64,000 nucleotides of DNA, from positions 124,001-188,000 of the forward strand of contig NZ_BNAF01000006.1 in assembly GCF_014653155.1 (NCBI RefSeq), given 5' to 3'. The notes beneath the pieces were generated by a model that worked only from the letters and a program-made list of their open reading frames with translations, did not search any database and had not been told where the DNA came from. Shown piece by piece: positions 1 to 10,095 of the stretch. The position numbers were made by a program, and so were the translations under genes. The DNA comes from Sphingobacterium griseoflavum (lineage in GTDB: Bacteria > Bacteroidota > Bacteroidia > Sphingobacteriales > Sphingobacteriaceae). The number at the start of each line of letters is the position of its first letter. The stretch's first letter is position 1.

Positions 1-1824
1 CCAATCTTCGCGGTAGCGCGGAAACATGCTACCGGTTGCAAATTTTTCACGTAAAAACAATCCCATTGCGCCCACCTCATGCTTATGAAATTGCCTATTA
101 TAGTTTAGTTGTGCGGAGTAATTGATGCGCCGGTAAGTGGCCCCTTTATCCAAGGCACCGGAAGCGGTAGTCCATCGTATCCGATTGGCGTAATCCAGTT
201 GTGTGCTGCCATCGAACTGTGTTTCCCAAACCGTGTTACCCGTTTCTGGATCGATCCATTTTCGAGGCGGACCGTTGTACAAGTCATTTATCCCTCTTTC
301 ATGTTCAACGAAGGTATTATCGAGCGAATAATTTGCCCGTAAGCTCAATCCTTTTGTGAGCATACTCAACTCTTGGTTAATGATGAAGTCGGTGGTCAAT
401 TGCGTATTGGTACGCTTTTCCAGTCCTGATACCGCAAGATTGTATACGGAATTAGGAACGTCAGCGTTGCGTAGCGCATACCAAGCCCATGTTCCATCGG
501 CATACACGGGACGCATGGCGTCTGGAGCCGTACGATAAGCCGAGGCCCAATAGGCATTATCGTTATTGGAATCTGCTCCCCAAGGAAATTGGCGAACACC
601 GTTTGAGCCGAATAGCTTCGTGGATAGTTTGGTGGTACGTGTTAGGCTGAAGTCCAAGTTACTGCGTACGTTGACGCGATTGTAGCCATAGTTTGACGTA
701 TAGCCCCGGTTGTTTTCGAATGACTTAAATAAATCACCCTCCTTCACATAATCTACCGAACCGAAGTAGGTGACGAACTCTGTACCTCCAGATACGTTAG
801 CATTCGCACCGTATGACATGGCATGTGTGCGGAATAGTTCTTTCTCCCAGTCTACGTTTGCATAGCGATCCCATTCTTCGGCATTGGCCGGAAAGCGGTA
901 TTTTAACAGGATCTCCTCTGGCCGCATGTTTCCCCAACCGATTTCTTCGACCAAAAGTTCATTTTCTACGACCCTATTGCGCAGCGCGAGCGCATCGTAT
1001 GAATCATATTTCGCGGGTAGCCGTGAAGCAACCTTTGCGGTGGTATTGACGCGACCTTGGATCGTAGCTTTTCCGGCTTGGCCCTTTTTTGTTGTGATCA
1101 AGATAACGCCATTAGCTCCTTTTACCCCAAAGACAGCCGTCGCCGAAGCATCTTTCAACACGGAAATACTTTCCACCGATCCAATGTCGATAGCACTCAT
1201 CGACCGCTCGACACCGTCGACCAAGATCAACGGGGCGCTGCTGTTCCATGATGTTTGTGCACGGATCAATATCTCCGGGTCTTCTGCGCCCGGCATTCCT
1301 GATGAGCTGGATGTCACAAGTCCCGGTAAATTTCCTGTTAATGCCATGCCTAAGTTTGTCACGCCGCCGGTTCGCTGCAAGACCTCGCCAGAGGTTTGCG
1401 TTATGGCGCCAACCAGACTCTCCTTGCGCTGCTTGCCATAACCTACGACTACGGTTTCTTCAATTTCGACGCTTCGGTCTTCTAACACAATGCGGAGCTC
1501 GTTTCTACCATTTATTTCTACTTCAATGGATCGGTATCCGAGATTGGAGATGACTAGGGTGTTTTTTCCTGGCGGCACAAGAATGGTGAACGTACCGCTA
1601 ATGGTTGTAGAAACACCGACGCTTGTCCCCTTGATACTAACGGAAGCGCCCTCAAGAGGTGTTTGTTGTGCATCCAATATAACACCTTTTACCTGCCGTT
1701 CTTGTTGAGACATTGACGGCATAGGGCGCGTAAAGCATAGAAAAAGAAGGAATATTGCATATCCATAGTGGTGCCATACTCTTTTCCAACGCCTAATAAG
1801 TGCAATGGGAATTGTTTTCATCAT
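1..1824 (-). CDS. SusC/RagA-type TonB-linked outer-membrane transporter, N-terminal 608 residues (cut by window edge)
   Basis: Reading the minus strand from the ATG at 1824 gives an open frame to base 1. Residues 1-40 form a signal peptide with a positive start and hydrophobic core. Residues 45-118 look like a carboxypeptidase-D regulatory-like domain, followed by the typical EETVVVGYGKQ linker (about 122-132) and a TonB plug domain (about 140-250) with LILVDGVER and SVLKDASATAVFG. The rest is beta-barrel. Family role: outer-membrane glycan importer working with a SusD lipoprotein, whose gene would lie left of the window. It is divergent from the HTCS gene at 2242, the usual arrangement of a PUL transporter and its regulator. 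Two adjacent ATGs (1824 and 1821) could start it. The family is certain; the substrate is inferred from the CAZymes opposite. Confidence 0.93.
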   Translation of the reverse strand, partial: MMKTIPIALIRRWKRVWHHYGYAIFLLFLCFTRPMPSMSQQERQVKGVILDAQQTPLEGASVSIKGTSVGVSTTISGTFTILVPPGKNTLVISNLGYRSIEVEINGRNELRIVLEDRSVEIEETVVVGYGKQRKESLVGAITQTSGEVLQRTGGVTNLGMALTGNLPGLVTSSSSGMPGAEDPEILIRAQTSWNSSAPLILVDGVERSMSAIDIGSVESISVLKDASATAVFGVKGANGVILITTKKGQAGKATIQGRVNTTAKVASRLPAKYDSYDALALRNRVVENELLVEEIGWGNMRPEEILLKYRFPANAEEWDRYANVDWEKELFRTHAMSYGANANVSGGTEFVTYFGSVDYVKEGDLFKSFENNRGYTSNYGYNRVNVRSNLDFSLTRTTKLSTKLFGSNGVRQFPWGADSNNDNAYWASAYRTAPDAMRPVYADGTWAWYALRNADVPNSVYNLAVSGLEKRTNTQLTTDFIINQELSMLTKGLSLRANYSLDNTFVEHERGINDLYNGPPRKWIDPETGNTVWETQFDGSTQLDYANRIRWTTASGALDKGATYRRINYSAQLNYNRQFHKHEVGAMGLFLREKFATGSMFPRYREDW

Positions 1825-1890
1825 AGCATTGACAATTGATTGGTTAGTCTTACGTTTTAGGTCTTTATTGTATAATTTGGGTAGCAATGT

Positions 1891-1935
1891 TATATCGAGC
1901 TGTTAAAAAAGTGCTTTTAAGCCTAGCTCGATATA
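1891..1935. promoter_or_regulatory. Perfect 11-bp inverted repeat with nested inner repeat
   Basis: The arms 1891-1901 (TATATCGAGCT) and 1925-1935 are exact reverse complements. Inside lie TTAAAA (1903-1908) and TTTTAA (1915-1920), so the whole can fold as one long hairpin. A second small repeat, TAGGCAT/ATGCCTA, follows at 1934-1949. It lies 67-110 bases upstream of the susC start codon, in its presumed leader or promoter. Either an operator or a leader hairpin is possible. Confidence 0.5.
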
Positions 1936-2015
1936 GGCATTTATGCCTACGGGTCAGGTAAACTGGTTATCATATGTTTATAATTAAATTTGGTTAACGG
2001 TGCTTATTTTAAGTC

Positions 2016-2056
2016 GTCAGAAAACAGAAGAACCATGACATTCTCTGTTTTCTGAC
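2016..2056. promoter_or_regulatory. Perfect 13-bp inverted repeat between susC and the HTCS gene
   Basis: GTCAGAAAACAGA at 2016-2028 and its exact reverse complement at 2044-2056 are separated by 15 bases. There is no run of T after either arm, so a terminator is unlikely. It sits near the middle of the 417-bp divergent region, so it is a candidate operator for the HTCS AraC domain or another regulator. HTCS proteins usually bind direct repeats, so the owner is uncertain. Confidence 0.5.
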
Positions 2057-2241
2057 AACTCCGAAATAAATGTTTATAATCTGTAATCAAAGGTACAGGG
2101 ACACCGCTAGCGCTGGTGGTATATATGTCAAAATAAATGATAAGAATGTCTAAAATGCTTTAAAATAGTCTTTTTTAACATATTTGATCGCGGTCTAAAG
2201 GTTTTATTTAATATTTTAGACATCAATACCAATCATAGATC

Positions 2242-5200
2242 ATGAGAAAACCGCTAATCATCATTATTTGTATATTTCTTCATTTAACGAGTTTAGGACA
2301 AGAGTGGCCAGTTTCGTTTCAGCGGTACTATTCAAAGGATGGCTTATCTTCCAATACGATATACGCGATTCTGCGCGACAGTTATGGATTTATTTGGCTT
2401 GGCACAGAGGATGGGCTGACACGGTTTGATGGATCTTCGTATAAAGTTTATCGCTACGATGCAAATGTCGAGGAAGGCCTACAAACCAATCACATCACGT
2501 CATTGTGTGAGGATGCGAAGGGTCAGATTTGGATTGGTACGAATGGTGGAGGTTTAAGTTTCTACGACCGAAAGATGGATGAAATTAAAGCATACACGCA
2601 TACGCCCGAAGGTAGGCCAATCAGTACGGCCATCACGGCACTTTCGACCGATAAAAATGGCAATGTCTGGGTATGTTCCTACGGAGCAGTGTTTGTAATC
2701 AATGTGCGTAATCCGAGTCAGCCCTGTTCCGAAGCGTATAAAAAAATCCAACAAATCTTTTCTGGGGCAGTGTCACGTTACGTTTACAGGGATCGAAGCA
2801 ACAACATGTGGCTTTCTGCAGATGGATCCATTTATAAGTTTTCTAGTGATCTAAAAGCGGTAAAGCACGATGAACTGCTTGAGCAGAACACGTCAAACGC
2901 CAACGCTTTCGAAATAACTGCGATCACCGAAGATACACGCGGACGGATATGGGCAGGTTCCGGAAATGGCCTGTTTTACTTGGATCAGGATGGGGCTGTA
3001 TTTACCCGGTTTAACCATTCGAACGGCAAAATGGGAGCAGATAATAGGATGGTTTATGCGCTAGCTGTCGACGATAAGGGAGGCTTGTGGGTAGGTACAG
3101 ATAACGGATTGGACGTTATAGATACCGACGATTTCACGGTGCGGACGTTTTTGCCAAAGCCCATGGATATCCGTAGTTTGAGCCATAAATCTATCCGATC
3201 GATACATGTAGATCCATACGGTATCTATTGGGTGGGAACATTTCAGGGAGGACTCAGTAAATACGATACCAATCTTAGCCAGTTTAACTTGAAAAGTGTG
3301 GATATATTACACGACCAAAGCTCAGGAAAGAACATGATTACGTCTTTCGCAGAATATGGTGACCGCGTATTGGTCGGTACGGATGGAGCTGGGGTATTCC
3401 AATATGTCCGTGCATCTGACCATCTGAAGCCCCTCCATATTGGCCGAGCTGCGAATAAAAAGTTCGAGGATCTGACGGTGATGACATTGGAACGCGGCAG
3501 CGAAAACCTGTGGATCGGTACCTATCAGGATGGGCTGTTCCAATTGGATCTTAAAAAGGACAAAATAACACATTATCCTGCAGGTGCTCAGGCCAACCAG
3601 TTAACCAATCCGGATATCTTCTGTCTAAAATCAGATCGTTATGGCCGACTTTGGATTGGCACAAATGGTGGGGGGATCAATGTTTTGGATGCGGGAGGGA
3701 GCATCGCTAAATATACTGCTGCAACTCGCGGCACGCAAGGCTATCCTAATCCGCCGGGGAATTTTATACGTGCCTTCGCGGAAGACAAGCGTGGGAATAT
3801 GTGGATTGCTACATACGGTTCAGGCGTATCGATGTATAATTCAGAAGGCCGAATCAATCACTTCTTTGACAAAGAAAAAAATAATTTGCCCAGCAATTAT
3901 GTATTATCCATCCATATCGATGCCCGACAGCGCATATGGATTGGAACCAATGGCAACGGAATCGGTTTATTGAGACCTGGACAAGATCAATTTGAAAGCC
4001 TATCTGAAAAAGATGGATTGATCAATGGCGTGATACAGAGTATTGTTGAAGACAAGTCGGGACGAATATGGTTCAGCACCAACAAAGGCTTAAGCTGCTA
4101 CGATCCTGATAATCGCGTATTTAAAAATTATACCCGATCGGCAGGACTCCAAGAGGGGGCTTTCATGCTGGGCTCCGGATTAATACTATCTGATGGCGAG
4201 ATGTTTTTTGGTGGTCAGAACGGGTTCAACCATTTTTATCCCAATCAGCTAAAGATGAATACGAACCGCGCAATCGTTGCATTCACAGACCTTAGAATTG
4301 ACAATAAAATCATTCAGCCTTCGCAAGACGGCATACTGACGCAATCCCTCTTAACGGCACAAGAAATACACCTAGAGCATAAGCAGAACTTCTCTATTTC
4401 GTTTACCGCGCTAAACCTGACGGTTCCAGAAGACAATCAATACCAATACCGTCTAGAGGGTGTTGACAAAGATTGGATTCCCGCGGGAAAGGAGCGCAGC
4501 GCATATTACACGAACCTTGACCCCGGTAAATATGTTTTTCAGGTAAGGGCTAGCAATAATGATGGTGTTTGGAACGACGAGATCAAGTCCATTGATGTAT
4601 TTGTTGCGCCACCGTGGTGGCGTACGGCATATGCCTATGTTTTTTATGTGATCCTGTTTTTTGCGATATTATTTTTTATTCGCGATCGCGGCATTAGACG
4701 GTTAAAACAAAAATTTGCTTTGGAACAGGAGCGTATTCAAGCCAAACAGCAAATTGAGCAGCAACAACGGGAAGCTGAAACGAGGCATGAGCTCGACCGT
4801 ATGAAAATAAAATTTTTAACTAATCTTAGTCATGAGTTCAGAACGCCTATTTCGTTGATTGTCGGCCCTGTCGATAATCTGCTGGCCATGGAGTCCTCGA
4901 ATAAGCGCTCAACGGAGCTTAGCCTAATTAAACGGAACGCACGTCGTTTGCTAAACTTGGTGAATCAACTTTTGGATTTCCGGAAAATGGAAGAACACGA
5001 AGTGAAACTCCATCGTGCGGAAGGCAATTTTGTCGCATTTATTGAGGAAGTCTTTCAATCTTTCAAAGATATGGCGATGAGCAAAGGAATCGACTATTCT
5101 TTCGCTACAACGAAAAAAGATCTTTATTGCGTGTTCGACCCAGACAAGGTGGAGCGCATATTGTTCAATTTGATAGCAAACGCATTTAAATTCACACCGA

Positions 5201-6348
5201 AAGGTGGAGATATAGCTGTTTCTTTGATCAACGTGGTTACGGAAGGTGATCAGGTTCGCGTATATGTTCAGGTAAAAGATACGGGAATCGGGATTCCGGA
5301 GAAAGAACAACAGGCCATCTTCGAAAGTTTTTTCCAACATGAAACGCAGGGCAACGTGTTGAACCAAGGAACAGGAATAGGACTTTCTATCGTGAAGACT
5401 TTTGTAAACATGCACCAAGGCGATATTGAAGTACATAGTTCAGTCGGAAATGGTAGTGCCTTTCTATTCAACCTGCTTTTGGATCGGGCTCGGGAAATTC
5501 CTTGCGATAACGTCGTTTCGGAAGAATCGGATCAAATTTATGAAACGGGAAATATGGAAGTTGATGTGATTCAAAAACCTAGCGTATTGATTGTTGAGGA
5601 CGACGAGGATTTCCGATGCTTCCTAAAAGAGTCTTTGGAACGCGATTATCAGGTTTACGAGGCATCCAATGGAAAAGAAGGCTGGCAAAAAGCCCTATTC
5701 CATCACCCCAATATCGTGGTGAGCGACGTACAGATGCCGTTAATGAACGGAATGGAGTTGGCATTAAACCTGAAGCAAGATAAACGAACAAAACATATCC
5801 CTGTTATCCTTTTGACGGCCTCACAGGTCGAAAATGGACTGATATGCGGATTGGAATCTGGAGCAATAGACTACATCACCAAACCTTTTGACAATGCTAT
5901 GCTGTTTGCTAAAATCAACAGCTTGTTGATTTTAAACCAAGCATTCAAAGATGTGTACAGCAGGCAAGTTTCCATGGTGGGCCCCGAATTGGAGATTGTT
6001 TCCGAAAAAGATAAATTCCTGCAGAACGTACTCAGTTACGTATACGCAAACATGGACAATCCGCAACTTTCTGTAGAAAGCTTAAGTGCGCATTTAGCAA
6101 TTAGTCGAGCGTCGCTATACAATAGGTTGCTGGAGTACTCCGGGATGACACCGGTAGATTTTATACGCTCTGCTAAACTGGAACGGGCTGCGCTATTGCT
6201 AGAGAAAAGCGATAAGAATATTGCGGAAATTGCTTACGAAACTGGTTTTGCAAATCCGAATTATTTTACCAAAGTTTTTAAAAGTAAATATCAAATGACA
6301 CCGTCCGAGTTTATATCGGCAAAGAAAACAAAAGTGAAAAAAGTTTGA
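2242..6348 (+). CDS. Hybrid two-component system (HTCS) regulator of the PUL
   Basis: This 1368-residue protein combines sensor kinase and transcription factor. A signal peptide (1-20) leads to a periplasmic two-propeller sensor built of Reg_prop repeats (IWIGTNGGGL-type motifs, about 25-720), then a Y_Y_Y domain (about 725-788) and one membrane span (about 796-816). The cytoplasmic part has HisKA with NLSHEFRTPISL (His864), an HATPase (GTGIGLSIVK), a receiver with VVSDVQMP (phospho-acceptor Asp1162) and a C-terminal AraC-type HTH (about 1262-1362). Order and length are canonical for HTCS regulators, which sense an oligosaccharide in the periplasm and activate the adjacent PUL. No key residue is missing. 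It probably controls both susC at 1824 and the enzymes from 6612 on. Confidence 0.96.
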   Translation: MRKPLIIIICIFLHLTSLGQEWPVSFQRYYSKDGLSSNTIYAILRDSYGFIWLGTEDGLTRFDGSSYKVYRYDANVEEGLQTNHITSLCEDAKGQIWIGTNGGGLSFYDRKMDEIKAYTHTPEGRPISTAITALSTDKNGNVWVCSYGAVFVINVRNPSQPCSEAYKKIQQIFSGAVSRYVYRDRSNNMWLSADGSIYKFSSDLKAVKHDELLEQNTSNANAFEITAITEDTRGRIWAGSGNGLFYLDQDGAVFTRFNHSNGKMGADNRMVYALAVDDKGGLWVGTDNGLDVIDTDDFTVRTFLPKPMDIRSLSHKSIRSIHVDPYGIYWVGTFQGGLSKYDTNLSQFNLKSVDILHDQSSGKNMITSFAEYGDRVLVGTDGAGVFQYVRASDHLKPLHIGRAANKKFEDLTVMTLERGSENLWIGTYQDGLFQLDLKKDKITHYPAGAQANQLTNPDIFCLKSDRYGRLWIGTNGGGINVLDAGGSIAKYTAATRGTQGYPNPPGNFIRAFAEDKRGNMWIATYGSGVSMYNSEGRINHFFDKEKNNLPSNYVLSIHIDARQRIWIGTNGNGIGLLRPGQDQFESLSEKDGLINGVIQSIVEDKSGRIWFSTNKGLSCYDPDNRVFKNYTRSAGLQEGAFMLGSGLILSDGEMFFGGQNGFNHFYPNQLKMNTNRAIVAFTDLRIDNKIIQPSQDGILTQSLLTAQEIHLEHKQNFSISFTALNLTVPEDNQYQYRLEGVDKDWIPAGKERSAYYTNLDPGKYVFQVRASNNDGVWNDEIKSIDVFVAPPWWRTAYAYVFYVILFFAILFFIRDRGIRRLKQKFALEQERIQAKQQIEQQQREAETRHELDRMKIKFLTNLSHEFRTPISLIVGPVDNLLAMESSNKRSTELSLIKRNARRLLNLVNQLLDFRKMEEHEVKLHRAEGNFVAFIEEVFQSFKDMAMSKGIDYSFATTKKDLYCVFDPDKVERILFNLIANAFKFTPKGGDIAVSLINVVTEGDQVRVYVQVKDTGIGIPEKEQQAIFESFFQHETQGNVLNQGTGIGLSIVKTFVNMHQGDIEVHSSVGNGSAFLFNLLLDRAREIPCDNVVSEESDQIYETGNMEVDVIQKPSVLIVEDDEDFRCFLKESLERDYQVYEASNGKEGWQKALFHHPNIVVSDVQMPLMNGMELALNLKQDKRTKHIPVILLTASQVENGLICGLESGAIDYITKPFDNAMLFAKINSLLILNQAFKDVYSRQVSMVGPELEIVSEKDKFLQNVLSYVYANMDNPQLSVESLSAHLAISRASLYNRLLEYSGMTPVDFIRSAKLERAALLLEKSDKNIAEIAYETGFANPNYFTKVFKSKYQMTPSEFISAKKTKVKKV

Positions 6349-6572
6349 CGGTATGCTTGCATGTGATGTCGGATAAGATATAAGCTGGTTTAAACATTTT
6401 TACCTCTATTTTTTTCATATGTTTCAGCCAAAAGACAGTTGATAAGCTACCTTTGGTTATCCTGCACGGCTTAAAATAGCCCTAGAGGTGTAGACCTTTA
6501 ACATATCAGCAAAAGAAACAGTCGGTATAGACCAACTAAATTTCGATGTCGATAATAGGGGCATAGCAATAA

Positions 6573-7490
<918 letters not shown>

Positions 7491-7535
7491 ATACGTAAAG
7501 ATCGTACATTGAACGAGTAATCTCAAAAACAACTT

Positions 7536-9995
7536 ATGAACCTAAATCGCGCCATCTTTTTTTCTGTATTATATGCGAGCATATCTTTCTTATGTACGTA
7601 TCCTGTTTTTGGACAGGGACAAGCTTTGAAATTGTGGTACGATAAACCCGCAAATGCTAAAATTTGGGAGGAAGCCTTACCTATCGGAAATGGCCGGTTG
7701 GGCGCAATGATATACGGGATACCCCAGCGCGAAGAACTCCAGCTTAACGAAGAAACAATATGGGCAGGTGGACCCTACCGAAATGACAATGGTCATGCGA
7801 AAGGCAAACTTCGAGCGGTACAGCAAATGCTTTTTCAAGGAGAGACACGCGAAGCAGAAAAGCGAATCAATGAGGATTTTTTCACCAAGACGCACGGGAT
7901 GCCGTTTCAGACCGCAGGAAGCATTATTTTAGATTTTCCTGGCCACGAAGAGTTTCAGGATTATTACCGCGAATTGAACCTAGAGAACGCTGTGGCATTA
8001 ACGCGATATACCGTCGACGGTGTCCAGTACACGCGAGAGACGTTCTCATCTTTTGCTGACGATGTCATTATCATGCAATTAACAGCCAGTAAAAAAGGAG
8101 CATTGAGTTTTGATCTTAGCTACACCAGTATGGCAAAGCATCGGATCTTTAGCCACGCAAACCGTTTAATACTCGAAGGCAGGGGTGACGACCATGAAGG
8201 TATTGCTGGTCAGATAGTTTATCAGACGCATGCTGCAGTAAAGTCCCGTGATGGAAAAGTTAGTCTCACAGGGAACAAATTAAGCGTCCGGGACGCTACA
8301 TCGGTGCGACTATATATCTCTATCGGAACGAATTTCGAGGATTATACGTCTGTAGGAGCTGATCATGTGCAGCGTGCCGATTCCAAATTGCAGGAAGCAA
8401 TGAAAAACTCTTATAAATCAGCAATTAAAAAACATATAGCGGGCTATGGCAAGCAGTTTAGCCGGTTTAAACTACATCTAGGACAAGCAGAAGAAGCTAT
8501 GGAGAAACCCACTCCGGTTCGTATACAGGAATTTCAGCGTACACAGGACCCATCACTCGTCACCTTATTGACGCAATTCGGTCGGTACTTATTGATTTGT
8601 TCCTCGCAGCCCGGAGGACAACCGGCAAACTTGCAAGGTATATGGAATAACTCAACGCAACCTGCCTGGGACAGTAAGTACACGATCAATATTAATACGG
8701 AGATGAATTATTGGCCTGCAGAAGTCACGAATTTATCAGAAACACATCAACCGCTCATCCAGATGGTCAAAGAACTGAGTGAAAGTGGAAAAGGTACCGC
8801 GAAGATATTGTATGGTGCCGATGGCTGGGTAGCGCACCACAATACGGACATATGGCGAGTTACGAGCCCAATAGATTTTGCGTCGGCGGGAATGTGGCCT
8901 ACCGGTGGGACTTGGCTGACACAACATCTGTGGGAACATTATCTATACACAGGAGATAAGTCCTTCCTTCGTCGCATATATCCGGTGATGAAAGGAGCTT
9001 CCGATTTTTTGCTGACCACACTTATTCCTCATCCGGCGCATCAGGAAAAGGGCTGGATGGTATTAGCGCCTTCGATTTCGCCGGAACATGGCCCGCTGTC
9101 AGCAGGTGTCACGATGGACAACCAACTGGCCTTTGATATGCTGACACGTACTGCACTTGCCAACGAAATATTGCAAGAGGATGTCGATTACCGGAAAAGA
9201 CTGTGCGCGATGGCTAAGCGTCTGCCGCCGATGCAGATCGGTAAGTATACACAGTTGCAAGAATGGCTAGAAGATCGCGACGACCCGAAAAATGAACACC
9301 GACATGTATCGCACCTCTATGGACTATACCCCGGCAATCAGATATCACCCTACCGCACGCCTGAATTATTTGAGGCGGCGCGAAACTCACTTAACTACCG
9401 GGGAGATTTAGCTACGGGCTGGTCTATTGGATGGAAAATCAATCTGTGGGCGCGTCTATTGGATGGAAATCATGCGTATAAAATTATCAAAAATATGTTG
9501 ACGATTTTAAACAGTGACAATAAGGACGGGAGAACCTATCCGAATATGTACACGGCGCATCCGCCATTTCAGATTGATGGAAATTTTGGACTGACCGCTG
9601 GTGTTGCCGAGATGCTGCTTCAAAGTCATGATGGTGCAGTGCACCTGTTGCCTGCGCTGCCGAATGTTTGGCATACGGGTGGCGTGTCCGGAATCAAGGC
9701 ACGTGGTGGTTTCGAGGTCGACATAGATTGGGTGCATGGTGATGTGCAAAAGGTAGTTGTGCGATCTGCTATCGGTGGAAATCTGAGGTTGCGTTCATAC
9801 GTACCATTGCATGGTAAAGGACTGCAAGAGGCTCAAGGGGTGCACACAAACTACTTGCTTCATCCCGCCATAAAGGGCCTTGACGCGGTTATTGCTTCGG
9901 ATGCAACCTTAAAGGGGAATACATTGAGGAAAGTTTTTGAATACGATGTGAAGACGGTACCTAACAGAAACTATAGTTTTACAAGGGCGAATTGA
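7536..9995 (+). CDS. GH95 alpha-L-fucosidase / alpha-L-galactosidase
   Basis: The 819-residue exported enzyme has a signal peptide (about 1-26). The N-terminal GH95 beta domain carries the hallmark LWYDKPA..WEEALPIGNGRLG and ELQLNEETIWAGGPY; the (alpha/alpha)6 catalytic region contains NLQGIWNNSTQPAWDSKY, TEMNYWPAEVTNLSE and HRHVSHLYGLYPGNQI; a C-terminal beta domain follows (DGNFGLTAGVAEMLLQSH). Length and domain order are those of full GH95 enzymes, which invert terminal alpha-1,2-L-fucose or, in some members, alpha-L-galactose. Within a set of xylan-like debranching enzymes, L-galactose on corn-type glucuronoarabinoxylan or L-fucose on xyloglucan are both plausible; this is inference. Confidence 0.93.
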   Translation: MNLNRAIFFSVLYASISFLCTYPVFGQGQALKLWYDKPANAKIWEEALPIGNGRLGAMIYGIPQREELQLNEETIWAGGPYRNDNGHAKGKLRAVQQMLFQGETREAEKRINEDFFTKTHGMPFQTAGSIILDFPGHEEFQDYYRELNLENAVALTRYTVDGVQYTRETFSSFADDVIIMQLTASKKGALSFDLSYTSMAKHRIFSHANRLILEGRGDDHEGIAGQIVYQTHAAVKSRDGKVSLTGNKLSVRDATSVRLYISIGTNFEDYTSVGADHVQRADSKLQEAMKNSYKSAIKKHIAGYGKQFSRFKLHLGQAEEAMEKPTPVRIQEFQRTQDPSLVTLLTQFGRYLLICSSQPGGQPANLQGIWNNSTQPAWDSKYTININTEMNYWPAEVTNLSETHQPLIQMVKELSESGKGTAKILYGADGWVAHHNTDIWRVTSPIDFASAGMWPTGGTWLTQHLWEHYLYTGDKSFLRRIYPVMKGASDFLLTTLIPHPAHQEKGWMVLAPSISPEHGPLSAGVTMDNQLAFDMLTRTALANEILQEDVDYRKRLCAMAKRLPPMQIGKYTQLQEWLEDRDDPKNEHRHVSHLYGLYPGNQISPYRTPELFEAARNSLNYRGDLATGWSIGWKINLWARLLDGNHAYKIIKNMLTILNSDNKDGRTYPNMYTAHPPFQIDGNFGLTAGVAEMLLQSHDGAVHLLPALPNVWHTGGVSGIKARGGFEVDIDWVHGDVQKVVVRSAIGGNLRLRSYVPLHGKGLQEAQGVHTNYLLHPAIKGLDAVIASDATLKGNTLRKVFEYDVKTVPNRNYSFTRAN

Positions 9996-10095
9996 AAGCA
10001 CGATAAACGAAAGCTTGGTACAACACTATCCGTCTTTGTAGACTACGACCATAACAAAAAAAAATAGATATTAAATAACATAGTAACACATTTAT

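Noticed and set aside
4951..5436. 161-codon minus-strand frame inside the HTCS gene
   Set aside because: Antisense shadow of the kinase domain; no start context or family.
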